A stretch of 64,000 nucleotides of DNA from Atherix ibis (Eukaryota; Arthropoda; Insecta; Diptera; Athericidae), in assembly GCA_958298945.1 (NCBI GenBank), contig OY282605.1:35194811-35258810 (forward strand), in the 5' to 3' direction. Both the position numbers and the translations under genes were made by a program. This document shows positions 23,091 to 35,984 of this stretch, piece by piece. A model generated the notes under the pieces. The model had not been told where the DNA came from. It was given only the letters and a program-made list of their open reading frames with translations, and searched no databases. The first letter of the stretch is position 1. The number at the start of each line of letters is the position of its first letter.

Positions 23091-23260
23091 CTATAGTAAA
23101 AAGGAGAGTGAATCGAAAAGAAAACCCACTCGAGAAAATTCTTTGTTCCGAAATTGCTAAGACATTAAAGAGGATAAAAGTTTTCAGGAAAGTCATCGAC
23201 TATACTAGGGACACTTCCAACGTCCAGACAAAAGTGTCATAAGCAGTATTGGAGGAATGG
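23090..23260 (+). pseudogene. Possible LINE ORF1-like coiled-coil fragment
   Basis: The plus strand reads NPLEKILCSEIAKTLKRIKV, then FRKVIDYTRDTSNVQTKVS before a stop. This charged helical stretch could come from the gag-like ORF1 of the LINE whose ORF2 remains lie just downstream. The assignment rests on position and character, not on a strong motif. Confidence 0.3.
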
Positions 23261-23559
23261 CAACCGGTGATCTACTAATACCAAGATCACATACCTTTTT
23301 AGGCAATTGCTTCTTTTTCCCTATAAATTATTAGTTTTTTTTTTAGTTTTTTTTGTAGATTTTTTTACTATAACCGTAATTGTAGCTCTTCTCCCTCATC
23401 CTATATCTCTAAAAAATTTGAGACCGCCCCCGTTGTTTTTGTTGAACCCATCAACTCTTTGATTCCATAAATTCCTAGTGAATTGCACCAGCCCATAACC
23501 ACACCAAACAGGGACTTTTTTAGGATGCATCCGTTTTTCATAAATGACATGAAGGTTTT

Positions 23560-24875
23560 CCACGCCACAGTTGTGAAAATGAGGCTATTTGGATACTCCA
23601 CAAAAGACTCATGGAGTTTCTTAGCCCCCTTATACACCTGGTCAATCGCTGCATTCGACTAGCCAGTGCAGCATACCAGACTGCACCGGTGGACTCTATC
23701 CCTATTGAAACTGGTCGAAAACCCGTCTCACACTACCTTTACACATCCCGTATTAACTTCATATATAAAAACCTTTGCTCTCCCGCCGAGTACCCCCTTC
23801 AAAATCGTCTAAAGCAAATCTTTTCCACCGACTATTCTAAAAGAAATTCAACCTCCATTTCCCTATTCATCTCTGCATTAGAAAGAAATTCATCCACCCT
23901 TTCTTTCGATTTTCCAGTCTCCCTCCTGCACCGAGAGGGGAAACCTTGGTTAGAAGTGAAGTTGAGGTTCCAGCCTCCCTCTCGCATCGGGAGGCGACAC
24001 CGACAGGAAATTGTTCCTAGAACTACTGGATAGATTGGGTGATTTCACACTTTTGTCGATGACTACAGAACATCCTTGGCTATCATCCAGCTTGCTGGTG
24101 GTGAATATCGGGAGATCATGTATGGAATCATATCAGATAGAAATTCCCATTTTCATGGCAAACTATGGGCAATTAGGACGGCAGTTGATACTATCATTAA
24201 TATCCCCAAATATCGTAGCGTTAATATTTTTACCGATAGTCTCGCAGCTTTGGAGCCTATTCGCGGATCACTCATCGAGTGATCCGGTGCTCAATGATAT
24301 TCGTTGTAATCTATTAAACAATAGAAATGTCGATTTCAGTTGGAGTCCAGGTCACACTGGTATCCTTGGCAACGAGCGAGCTGATCAGCTGGTGGAAGAG
24401 TCGCTTCACCGTTCTGTTCCCACTGAAATTCCCAACTTTGCCGCATCTGCTTAGCAAATGGAAAAATATCGCAATACCAGTATACTCAACACCCACTGGG
24501 CATACCGCACTTACCTATGACTTCCTCTGCGGTACCCACCCTTGCCCATCATGTCATTATTGTGGCGTCCAACTCACCATTCTCCATATTTTACATGAAT
24601 GCCACTTAACCCAGAATTTCTTTTTGAATAGAACTCTTTCCATTGTGGAGCTCATAGATTTTACAATTCCATTTCCAAGCCATATTTTTATTCTTCTTAA
24701 GCAACCTAGTTTGCTCCACAAAATTTAACAATGACTTTTCCCTACAAATAATAATCCACCAGTTGCATTAGGGAAGCTGGCAATGCCAACCTACACGTGA
24801 CATGAAGTCACCAAATAGTCTCATGGTCGTGGCGATACAAAATGACCCCTAGCTCTTGTCGCAGAGACCTTACAA
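23560..24875 (+). mobile_element. Non-LTR retrotransposon remnant with RNase H and C-terminal tail
   Basis: Ordered plus-strand blocks are as follows. LVNRCIRLASAAYQTAPVDS (post-RT region) starts at about 23640, and INFIYKNLCSPAEYP follows at about 23754. An RNase H domain with HGKLWAIRTAVDT, VNIFTDSLAALEPI and, after a frameshift, SWSPGHTGILGNERADQLVEE spans about 24150-24395. A Cys/His tail (CGTHPCPSCHYCG...ILHILHECH) lies at 24531-24602. The RNase H places it in the I/R1-type group of LINEs. The 3' UTR words CTCATGGTCGTGGCGATACA and CTTGTCGCAGAGACCTTACA (about 24822-24875) are shared with the LINE at 57935-60445. Frameshifts make it inactive. Confidence 0.82.
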
Positions 24876-24879
24876 CAAC

Positions 24880-26255
24880 AGCAAAATATACTATCACCTC
24901 ATATTAGATCATTCCCGAACGTTTCCATAACGTAGCCTCTACCCATTATTATCCAGAAAAAAGTTTGCTTTTGTATTTATTTTGAAGTGAATTTTTGTTA
25001 TTTGATTTTATCAGAAAATTTATTATTGGAAAATTTATTCATCAGTTTAAGTGAAATGTATTTAATTTCACCGATTAAAATCAATTACGGTGTACTGGTT
25101 GGATGAGTTCACACTCAAAATATCGCCACCAACAGTGAGTGAACGAATAGTATGAGTATTGAGGGCAGCAGGAATTGTAGCAGCAACAGTCACAGAGTCA
25201 CAGATTCGATGCAGCATTGCCTCGATGCAGTAACTTAAATGTGACACGTGGTACAGTCCATGTACTATTCACGTTGACGTCAATTACAGTTTCGGTTGCA
25301 GTAAGTTTTGCTGCTGACATCCGCCGAATTATACTATTTGAAATCGCGAAATAGTATTACAATACATATGTTGGTGGCAATTGTGGTTGTTGTAGCTGTT
25401 GTAGCTGCTGTAGGTGTTGTGTAGGATGTTGTATGGTGTGGAATATAAAACCGGGTATTTTTGGCATTTAATTAGCCCAGAAATGGGGACCCTGTTATTT
25501 AGGTAAGTTTATCTCGCTGACCAGAAACAGTGTATGTATCGGTTGTGCTAAGCCAATTAACGCGCCAACATCATTGAAATTTAATTTTAATCATGAATGT
25601 AATTGCTCAGTTATGAATTCAATCAGGCGCGTAAATTTGGATTAAAAATATTTTGTGAATGAATTTATTTTAATTATCATTGAAAATCCGAATAAAATGG
25701 ACACTCTGGACATTTTCCATTCTCCCATATCTCATATAAAACCTATGAAAATCTGATTTTTGGTTAGTAATTTATACCATTACGAATTTATATCATTAAT
25801 TGGCATTATAAATACTGTTTCGTGTCTGCTATGATAACCCATTATGGTATTTACATGTAACAGAGTTAATTGTCGACTTTGTAATATTATATTTCGATCA
25901 GTATAAATAAATATGTTTATCAATAAAAAAATTTCAACTATTTGCATTAAATTTAATGAGAAAATTTCTCTAGAATATGTTTTCGAAAACTAATGAAAAT
26001 GTGGAACTAATGATCTTATGAGGTAAAACCGTCGATTACCATTAAAGCTAATGAGTGAGTCCTTGAGAAATACTGCAAAAAGGTTCTTTGTGTTAGATTG
26101 GACATTGTAGGCACTCGGAAATGTCCCAGCTACATAACCCTTTCTATTAACGAGTTTTTATTGAAAATAACTCGTCTGACGAAAGTGTCACTTCAGAAGA
26201 CAATACAAACTTTAGAGATGTAAATGTGTCAACGACTCAAAGTGGCGTTCTTTAG
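24880..26255. other. Spacer before the 9-bp array
   Basis: 25080-25450 is a balanced block with GTTGTAGCTGTTGTAGCTGC-like short repeats, possibly regulatory. 25990-26060 carries the dispersed repeat also seen at 14.99 and 15.25 kb. No gene is recognised. Confidence 0.4.
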
Positions 26256-26259
26256 GAAG

Positions 26260-29200
26260 GTTGAAATTTGTTGAAATTGTTGAAATTGTTGAAATTGTTG
26301 AAATTGTTGAAATTGTTGAAATTGTTGAAATTGTTAAAATTGTTGAAATTGTTGAAATTGTTGAAATTGTTGAAATTGTTGAAATTGTTGAAATTGTTGA
26401 AATTGTTGAAATTGTTGAAATTGATTGTTGAAATTGTTGAAATTGTTGAAATTGTTGAAATTGTTGAAATTGTTGAAATTGTTGAAATTGTTGAAATTGT
26501 TGAGTTGAAATTGTTGAAATTGTTGAAATTGTTGAAATTGTTGAAATTGTTGAAATTGTTGAAATTGTTGAAATTGTTGAAATTGTTGAAATTGTTGAAA
26601 TTGTTGAAATTGTTGAAATTGTTGAAATTGTTGAAATTGTTGAAATTGTTGAAATTGTTGAAATTGTTGAAATTGTTGAAATTGTTGAAATTGTTGAAAT
26701 TGTTGAAATTGTTGAAATTGTTGAAATTGTTGAAATTGTTGAAATTGTTGAAATTGTTGAAATTGTTGAAATTGTTGAAATTGTTGAAATTGTTGAAATT
26801 GTTGAAATTGTTGAAATTGTTGAAATTGTTGAAATTGTTGAAATTGTTGAAATTGTTGAAATTGTTGAAATTGTTGAAATTGTTGAAATTGTTGAAATTG
26901 TTGAAATTGTTGAAATTGTTGAAATTGTTGAAATTGTTGAAATTGTTGAAATTGTTGAAATTGTTGAAATTGTTGAAATTGTTGAAATTGTTGAAATTGT
27001 TGAAATTGTTGAAATTGTTGAAATTGTTGAAATTGTTGAAATTGTTGAAATTGTTGAAATTGTTGAAATTGTTGAAATTGTTGAAATTGTTGAAATTGTT
27101 GAAATTGTTGAAATTGTTGAAATTGTTGAAATTGTTGAAATTGTTGAAATTGTTGAAATTGTTGAAATTGTTGAAATTGTTGAAATTGTTGAAATTGTTG
27201 AAATTGTTGAAATTGTTGAAATTGTTGAAATTGTTGAAATTGTTGAAATTGTTGAAATTGTTGAAATTGTTGAAATTGTTGAAATTGTTGAAATTGTTGA
27301 AATTGTTGAAATTGTTGAAATTGTTGAAATTGTTGAAATTGTTGAAATTGTTGAAATTGTTGAAATTGTTGAAATTGTTGAAATTGTTGAAATTGTTGAA
27401 ATTGTTGAAATTGTTGAAATTGTTGAAATTGTTGAAATTGTTGAAATTGTTGAAATTGTTGAAATTGTTGAAATTGTTGAAATTGTTGAAATTGTTGAAA
27501 TTGTTGAAATTGTTGAAATTGTTGAAATTGTTGAAATTGTTGAAATTGTTGAAATTGTTGAAATTGTTGAAATTGTTGAAATTGTTGAAATTGTTGAAAT
27601 TGTTGAAATTGTTGAAATTGTTGAAATTGTTGAAATTGTTGAAATTGTTGAAATTGTTGAAATTGTTGAAATTGTTGAAATTGTTGAAATTGTTGAAATT
27701 GTTGAAATTGTTGAAATTGTTGAAATTGTTGAAATTGTTGAAATTGTTGAAATTGTTGAAATTGTTGAAATTGTTGAAATTGTTGAAATTGTTGAAATTG
27801 TTGAAATTGTTGAAATTGTTGAAATTGTTGAAATTGTTGAAATTGTTGAAATTGTTGAAATTGTTGAAATTGTTGAAATTGTTGAAATTGTTGAAATTGT
27901 TGAAATTGTTGAAATTGTTGAAATTGTTGAAATTGTTGAAATTGTTGAAATTGTTGAAATTGTTGAAATTGTTGAAATTGTTGAAATTGTTGAAATTGTT
28001 GAAATTGTTGAAATTGTTGAAATTGTTGAAATTGTTGAAATTGTTGAAATTGTTGAAATTGTTGAAATTGTTGAAATTGTTGAAATTGTTGAAATTGTTG
28101 AAATTGTTGAAATTGTTGAAATTGTTGAAATTGTTGAAATTGTTGAAATTGTTGAAATTGTTGAAATTGTTGAAATTGTTGAAATTGTTGAAATTGTTGA
28201 AATTGTTGAAATTGTTGAAATTGTTGAAATTGTTGAAATTGTTGAAATTGTTGAAATTGTTGAAATTGTTGAAATTGTTGAAATTGTTGAAATTGTTGAA
28301 ATTGTTGAAATTGTTGAAATTGTTGAAATTGTTGAAATTGTTGAAATTGTTGAAATTGTTGAAATTGTTGAAATTGTTGAAATTGTTGAAATTGTTGAAA
28401 TTGTTGAAATTGTTGAAATTGTTGAAATTGTTGAAATTGTTGAAATTGTTGAAATTGTTGAAATTGTTGAAATTGTTGAAATTGTTGAAATTGTTGAAAT
28501 TGTTGAAATTGTTGAAATTGTTGAAATTGTTGAAATTGTTGAAATTGTTGAAATTGTTGAAATTGTTGAAATTGTTGAAATTGTTGAAATTGTTGAAATT
28601 GTTGAAATTGTTGAAATTGTTGAAATTGTTGAAATTGTTGAAATTGTTGAAATTGTTGAAATTGTTGAAATTGTTGAAATTGTTGAAATTGTTGAAATTG
28701 TTGAAATTGTTGAAATTGTTGAAATTGTTGAAATTGTTGAAATTGTTGAAATTGTTGAAATTGTTGAAATTGTTGAAATTGTTGAAATTGTTGAAATTGT
28801 TGAAATTGTTGAAATTGTTGAAATTGTTGAAATTGTTGAAATTGTTGAAATTGTTGAAATTGTTGAAATTGTTGAAATTGTTGAAATTGTTGAAATTGTT
28901 GAAATTGTTGAAATTGTTGAAATTGTTGAAATTGTTGAAATTGTTGAAATTGTTGAAATTGTTGAAATTGTTGAAATTGTTGAAATTGTTGAAATTGTTG
29001 AAATTGTTGAAATTGTTGAAATTGTTGAAATTGTTGAAATTGTTGAAATTGTTGAAATTGTTGAAATTGTTGAAATTGTTGAAATTGTTGAAATTGTTGA
29101 AATTGTTGAAATTGTTGAAATTGTTGAAATTGTTGAAATTGTTGAAATTGTTGAAATTGTTGAAATTGTTGAAATTGTTGAAATTGTTGAAATTGTTGAA

Positions 29201-30884
29201 ATTGTTGAAATTGTTGAAATTGTTGAAATTGTTGAAATTGTTGAAATTGTTGAAATTGTTGAAATTGTTGAAATTGTTGAAATTGTTGAAATTGTTGAAA
29301 TTGTTGAAATTGTTGAAATTGTTGAAATTGTTGAAATTGTTGAAATTGTTGAAATTGTTGAAATTGTTGAAATTGTTGAAATTGTTGAAATTGTTGAAAT
29401 TGTTGAAATTGTTGAAATTGTTGAAATTGTTGAAATTGTTGAAATTGTTGAAATTGTTGAAATTGTTGAAATTGTTGAAATTGTTGAAATTGTTGAAATT
29501 GTTGAAATTGTTGAAATTGTTGAAATTGTTGAAATTGTTGAAATTGTTGAAATTGTTGAAATTGTTGAAATTGTTGAAATTGTTGAAATTGTTGAAATTG
29601 TTGAAATTGTTGAAATTGTTGAAATTGTTGAAATTGTTGAAATTGTTGAAATTGTTGAAATTGTTGAAATTGTTGAAATTGTTGAAATTGTTGAAATTGT
29701 TGAAATTGTTGAAATTGTTGAAATTGTTGAAATTGTTGAAATTGTTGAAATTGTTGAAATTGTTGAAATTGTTGAAATTGTTGAAATTGTTGAAATTGTT
29801 GAAATTGTTGAAATTGTTGAAATTGTTGAAATTGTTGAAATTGTTGAAATTGTTGAAATTGTTGAAATTGTTGAAATTGTTGAAATTGTTGAAATTGTTG
29901 AAATTGTTGAAATTGTTGAAATTGTTGAAATTGTTGAAATTGTTGAAATTGTTGAAATTGTTGAAATTGTTGAAATTGTTGAAATTGTTGAAATTGTTGA
30001 AATTGTTGAAATTGTTGAAATTGTTGAAATTGTTGAAATTGTTGAAATTGTTGAAATTGTTGAAATTGTTGAAATTGTTGAAATTGTTGAAATTGTTGAA
30101 ATTGTTGAAATTGTTGAAATTGTTGAAATTGTTGAAATTGTTGAAATTGTTGAAATTGTTGAAATTGTTGAAATTGTTGAAATTGTTGAAATTGTTGAAA
30201 TTGTTGAAATTGTTGAAATTGTTGAAATTGTTGAAATTGTTGAAATTGTTGAAATTGTTGAAATTGTTGAAATTGTTGAAATTGTTGAAATTGTTGAAAT
30301 TGTTGAAATTGTTGAAATTGTTGAAATTGTTGAAATTGTTGAAATTGTTGAAATTGTTGAAATTGTTGAAATTGTTGAAATTGTTGAAATTGTTGAAATT
30401 GTTGAAATTGTTGAAATTGTTGAAATTGTTGAAATTGTTGAAATTGTTGAAATTGTTGAAATTGTTGAAATTGTTGAAATTGTTGAAATTGTTGAAATTG
30501 TTGAAATTGTTGAAATTGTTGAAATTGTTGAAATTGTTGAAATTGTTGAAATTGTTGAAATTGTTGAAATTGTTGAAATTGTTGAAATTGTTGAAATTGT
30601 TGAAATTGTTGAAATTGTTAAAATTGTTGAAATTGTTGAAATTGTTGAAATTGTTAAAATTGTTGAAATTGTTGAAATTGTTGAAATTGTTGAAATTGTT
30701 GAAATTGTTGAAATTGTTGAATTGTTGAAATTGTTGAAATTGTTGAAATTGTTGAAATTGTTAAAATTGTTGAAATTGTTGAAATTGTTGAAATTGTTGA
30801 AATTGTTGAAATTGTTGAAATTGTTGAAATTGTTGAAATTGTTGAAATTGTTGAATTGTTGAAATTGTTGAAATTGTTGAAAAT
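26260..30884. repeat. 4.6-kb tandem array of the 9-mer GTTGAAATT
   Basis: About 514 head-to-tail copies of GTTGAAATT run without interruption. Variants sit only near the ends. On the left are one GTTAAAATT (near 26334), a 5-bp insertion near 26423 and a GTTGAG junction near 26503. On the right are GTTAAAATT copies near 30617, 30653 and 30760, and single-base deletions near 30719 and 30854. Between about 26510 and 30615 I see no deviation. The frame 26268-30728 is open only because 9 is a multiple of 3 and the unit has no stop in that frame (repeating Leu-Lys-Leu). It has no ATG, so I do not call it a gene. Confidence 0.98.
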
Positions 30885-31079
30885 TTTGTAATATTATTTA
30901 TTGTTTCGTATTTGAAAAAAATATGTTGCAGAAAATTGCAAGATATTTTGAAGAAAAAAAAACGTAAATGCTGGTCTAAAATATCGAATCTGAAATGTCA
31001 AATCGTAAACTTAACCATCTGTTAACAACTCCTCCTCATTACATTTGTGACTTTTTATCGGCGTTACATATTTTTTTGT

Positions 31080-31905
31080 GCTTGAAAATGTCAAAATTTG
31101 AGCCAAATAAGCATCACTTGCGGTAAGTTTTGCTCTTCTCTATCAATTCGAAAAAATTTGCGACTAAGGCGAGTCGAATTATTGTAAAAACTTATGGTGA
31201 GACTTTTATTAGTGAGAGAACATTTCGCAAATAGTTCCAACGCTACAAGCGTGGTGATTTCGATGTGGAAGACAAGGAGCGTCCGGGACCGGTCAAAAAG
31301 TTTCAAGCGAATGATCCAAAAGCAAGGAAATTGGATGACATATGTTACAAGTTGAAGCCGAGAGACGTCGAATGGCGTTTTTTCACGTGTGAACAGCTGC
31401 TCTAACGACAGAAAAGGAAGGTTTTCTACATCGTATTGGATCCATTACGATAATCCAAAGCGAAAAAAATCGTGGGGGTACCGCAGCCATGCTTCAACAT
31501 CGACGGCCTAGCCAAACATCCATGGCTCGAAGCTCATGCTATGTATTTGAGGGAACCAGCTCGACGTAGCATATTATGAGCTGTTGCAACCGGGTGAAAC
31601 CATCGCAGGAGCTCGCTACCGAACACAACTATTACGTTTGAGCTGATTTTGCATTACTACAACGCTCCGCCACATTTGACTAAGGTGATGAAAACCTACC
31701 CGGAAACACTGAAATGGGACGTCCTGCCCAACCAGCCGTATTTTCCAGACATCGCCACTTCTGACTCTACCTCATCCGATCGAAATTGGGTCGATTCGTG
31801 GATCGTCTCAAAAGACGAGCAGTTTTTTGGATATGGAGTCCGTATGCTACCAAAATGATGGGAACAAGTTGTGGCTAACGATGGACAATACTTTGAAGCA
31901 TGAAT
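31080..31905 (+). pseudogene. Third type of mariner transposase pseudogene
   Basis: It begins with ATG at 31088 (MSKFEPNKHHLR then stop) and stays readable through in-frame stops: GETFISERTFRK, YKRGDFDVEDKERPGP, then after a deletion LKPRDVEWRFFTCEQLL. After frameshifts come HYYNAPPHLTKVMKTYPETL (the second catalytic Asp of the HDN block is replaced by Tyr), WDVLPNQPYFPDIATSDST and SWIVSKDEQFFGYGVRMLPK, ending with VANDGQYFEA and a stop near 31900. It resembles mellifera/cecropia-type mariners and is distinct from the other families here. Terminal repeats were not found. Confidence 0.8.
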
Positions 31906-31929
31906 AAATGAGAATTTGTCCACAATAAA

Positions 31930-34080
31930 TATAAATGCCAATTAAAGGTTTCCCTTTTTATAATAATTATTTTATTATATTATTTAAATATTTAAAAAAA
32001 TAATCATTTTACAAACACAAACATTTTTTGGGTTTTTTTTGTTGCAAAAAATCGTATAGTATTTTTGTAAAAAATTCTTTATTTCATGATATTTTTCTTG
32101 TGATTAAAAATTGAATATTTCCTAATTTCATATTATTTTATACTTGTCATAAATTAAGCATATTAAACTGCTTACTTTTCAGTTGACCAATTTTAACTCT
32201 TTGAAAACTGTTTTATCAACAATAACAAATTAAGTAAGTACCAGAACAGGTAAATTCTCAAGTTTATGCGTAAAAGCTACTCGTAGGTTTGAATGCAACC
32301 AAAACTAGGGAGGAATATTTTCATTTCGATGCTGATTAATTAATATATACTAACTTGAATAATAAAATCTGTCGAAAAGTGTCTTTCGAAATTCTAGACA
32401 CCGAATAGACATACTCGCAACTGCTTTGCTCAACCCTAATTCTCTTAACACTTAATATTGAGCTTCTGACTCCATTTACTACCCACCATCAAGCTTCATA
32501 CATGAACTTCTCTTTTCATGCGACATCATATGGTATCACGAGTCTGTCCAAAGTTTTCATTTTTAAAATAAAAATTTTAATTCGAAAATTAAAGTCAAAA
32601 AAAAAATGTGTTAACTCACTACGTGGCTAGAGACGAAAATAGAAGAAATTAAAGGATAACATCGCATACATAGTTATTCAGGTTGTTTTTTTATTTTTAT
32701 TTCGGCTCATTTATCTTTCTACCCATAGTCTGTATAAGCTCAAATACTAGTTAAAAAAAAATGTAGATGAATGGTCATCATTGTGGACTGCATGGCCAAC
32801 TTAGGAACCAAGTGCACCCCCACGCATAACCGTTACCCTCACTCTTTTGACGACCAGTAAATATCGCACGATTTCAGTTTTGGGCCCTAATCCCATCTAC
32901 CTACTCATATTCATTTTTTAAAAAAAATTTAAAAATAAACAGAACAGAAAACTTTGGAAAAATTCAAAATTTATTTTTATTTTATGCGGTGGTGTTAATG
33001 TTTTGTGCTCCTCAATCGATAGCTGATGGGGAATAACTGGTTGTATGTATAGAAGAAATTTCCATCCATTATTTCGCGAAAAGTTCCCGTCAAGTCAATG
33101 GTTTCGCATTTTTTGAGCAAATAAACCAAACGAAAAAAAAAGTTTAAAAAAACGCACACATTATTTTAGACCGAAGGGTTTACTTTTACAATTTGTGATC
33201 ACACAACATTTCATAAGGGTTGAATTTTTTCTTTTAGACACTAGTGCACACGTTCAGTCCAAACGAGTTTAAATGAATATCAACCCATTCTTTATTTAAT
33301 ATACAGTTTATAGGTATATCATAGTCTATACAGCTGCTATAGGAGCTAATGTCCATAAGGATGCATTAGCATTTTGTTGCCATGTTCATTGGATGTCATC
33401 ATGTTACAAATGTCTGAGAAAAAAATATAACAAAATTAAAAAATTACAAAAAAATAGCATAATGAAATGAAGTGACAATTTAATGAGAGTTGGAGTACTT
33501 GCGTATTTTTGGAAATTTCCTGTTTCGAAAAACGTTTTGCTTTGGTTAATAGAAGAAGTGGTTGATGTCTTGCAAAATAATCAAGCCCACAAAAAACTGA
33601 ATGTAATCGTATTTTTATTTTTATTTTTTTGATTTATTTTTTTTTTTATAGAAAAACGAAATAAAAGTTAACGACAATTGGTGATTCGATTTTGTAGAAG
33701 GCGAAAATTCAATTGAAATTCTGTACAGAAAAGGTTACCGGAAACGGGCCATAGTGCAAATGCACGAAACAAGAAATTTACCATAGAAGAATGCAATTAT
33801 GAGCTTTACCACCACCAGACTCTGTTGCTGACCAAAACTGCAGGGTCGTCCTTGTATAAGCTAAAATACGAGCACATAATCGTATCTCCTCAGATTGCAT
33901 ATACAACGACTATTCAAATGTACTCCCTCGTATGTGTCCCCGATTGCTGGTAGGCTCATGAAAATTAGTGCATCATCAAGCAATTTTAATTTCAGGCCCT
34001 TTATCCAAGAGTAGCGAGCAATTCTTTTTGCATAGCTTCGCGGCAAACTTTTCTTTTTGTTACATTAATTCGAAAGAAAA
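31930..34080. other. AT-rich region without recognised genes
   Basis: It is long A/T-rich DNA with moderately complex segments (for example 33290-33420 and 33690-34050). No frame is convincing. It may be intron or UTR of a gene outside the readable signal. Confidence 0.4.
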
Positions 34081-34084
34081 AAAA

Positions 34085-34196
34085 ATTACCTTCCTATTTC
34101 GGCTGTTCTCATGATTTTTTTCGAGTTAGCAATTCGAGGATACTATCACACCATTGCTGGCTGGGCTGATTCAAATTTACTACCGGCAGGCAGGCT
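34085..34196. repeat. 110-bp segment duplicated at 36357-36467 (donor copy)
   Basis: This segment, beginning AAATTACCTTCCTATTTCGG and ending GGCAGGCAGGC, recurs almost identically inside the 13-bp satellite at 36.4 kb. Here it is continuous with complex flanking sequence (a minus frame 34336-34109 spans it), so this is likely the source copy. Confidence 0.9.
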
Positions 34197-34336
34197 GAAC
34201 GTCCTGAATCTATTCTGTTAGCCTTATTGCATTTAGCTAACGTCACTGTTATGTGCCGCGATTCTAGTATCTCCATCACCTCTACCTCTGTCTGATCATC
34301 GGTCACCGAGCTTTGGCCTCCTACCACCACTGACAC
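34109..34336 (-). CDS. Possible exon of unknown gene
   Basis: A 75-codon minus frame with balanced composition reads MSVVVGGQSSVTDDQTEVEV...RSACLPVVNLNQPSQQWCDS. It has protein-like residue usage, but I recognise no family, and no splice partner is supported. Its last 29 or so codons lie in the duplicated 110-bp segment. It may equally be a chance frame in UTR or regulatory DNA. Confidence 0.2.
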   Translation of the reverse strand: MSVVVGGQSSVTDDQTEVEVMEILESRHITVTLAKCNKANRIDSGRSACLPVVNLNQPSQQWCDSILELLTRKKS

Positions 34337-34339
34337 TGT

Positions 34340-35535
34340 CTACTGGCCACTGACTACTAGTCACTGGTCATGCATTAATGACGACGACTACAATATAATC
34401 TATCGAAAAAGGACATAAAAAGACGTGGACACGCACACATAAAATCGCGCGAAAACACAAAACATAGACACATTGGTGGAAATTCAAAAAGAAGAAAAAA
34501 TCAGAAAGAAACAAAAAAAAAGATTTTTTTTTTGCAGGAAAAATCAAAAAAGGAGCGCACAAAGCCAAAAGGAAGAGAAAAACTTACAATACAAAACAAA
34601 CTGGAACTGTATTCGACTGGCACTCGAAGGAAGGATATCGGAACTGGAACTGACCGGCATCGGATCCCATTCTTCGTATGGAAGGCTAGCTGAATTTTAC
34701 CTCCTGTCCCATTTAGGAAAGTTCCATCGATAAGTTTGGAGCAAAACATGAGTGAGATGTGTGTTCAGTTCGCGAAACAGAATTTATACTCATGCTAGGA
34801 TGAGGAGAATATGGTGGCCTACCACGAAGGGTGTGAGGCTCCTCCACTCACTGGACATTCGAGACAGAAAATACGAAAATACAAAAGCCTCAGGACGATG
34901 AGATCGAGGCCGTGAATGCGTCCCCACAAGGACTCGAAATGGGTGTATGGAACTATGTACTATATGTGAACGTAACGCTCTACACTAGCATATGGGAAGG
35001 GGGGAACCAAATGAAAAATCCTTCGTATGGGGACGATGTTAAGCAGGAAAAAATGAATGAATTTTCCATTTTGATAGGAATTGATAATATTTCTCTGTTT
35101 GTTTGTTTGGTTGTTTGTTTGTTTGTTTGTTTGTTTTTTTGTTTGTATTCCGCGAAATTGGAAAAGAGGAGCCGAACAATAAAAAAGCATAATTGGATGT
35201 TGTTGCTTTAGGAGTAGGTAACCAGTTTTCTTTATTTCTTTTGTTTAATTCTGAATTTGTACATGCCACCATATAAGATAGATTCTCGTTCATACATACA
35301 CATACATACGAGTACATACAATATCTACGAGCATGCATGCATGCATCTATATTAATCGGAATTATAATCAGAAAACGGCAAAAAAGGACACAATATCAAA
35401 TGCAAATATAAACACAATCAGCTTTCATATACTTACTTATACTTTTTGAAAATGGACATTATTACGTATTGTATGTATGTTTTAGTATGGATGTAGTACA
35501 GTGTGCATGACTGTATATATGTAAGCCCATACATA
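34340..35535. other. Complex non-coding region with microsatellites
   Basis: It contains an A-rich block (34480-34620), a GTTT microsatellite (about 35098-35150), a CATA/CATAC-type run (35290-35330) and an ATGC run (35330-35346). Balanced sequence near 34620-34960 has no recognised protein. The character is like a UTR, promoter or intron of a developmental gene, but that is conjecture. Confidence 0.35.
35098..35150. repeat. GTTT microsatellite
   Basis: About 12 GTTT units occur with two small interruptions. Confidence 0.95.
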
Positions 35536-35984
35536 TGTACATTGTAGGCCAAAAGTATCTTCCCAATAACACATTCTTATGAAATCTTTAGTTAAAATCT
35601 TAATAAATCGAAAGCGTATATTATATCTCTGAAAGAATTATTTAATATATTATTTTTTTGGTAAAAAGAAGTTAATTATTTTTTCGCTAGATGGCTGTAG
35701 TGATATATTATATATTTTGTAAAGTATTGATCAAACAAGTTCAGACTTGGGTTCGTTGGAAAAGTGCTATTCCGTACTTATGGTCTCGATACTGTCACAT
35801 CCAATTACGCGCAGTTTCGGGTTCGTCGATACCGTTTCGTTATTTGCGATGTTAAAGATACATCGTCGTCGAAAATGTTGATAACATCATGCAAATGATC
35901 GAAGTAGCCCAGGAGCTAAGGATCGACCACAAAACACTTTTAAACCATCAGAAAAAAACTGGATTTAAAAAGAAACTCGTTATT

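Noticed and set aside
23401..23637. Minus-strand 78-codon frame
   Set aside because: Plus-strand LINE motifs (LVNRCIRLASAAYQ) begin at its edge and the frame itself has no recognisable motif; it is likely antisense of the LINE.
34960..35338. Minus-strand frames with Thr-Asn-Lys-Gln repeats
   Set aside because: They are translations of the GTTT microsatellite on the opposite strand.
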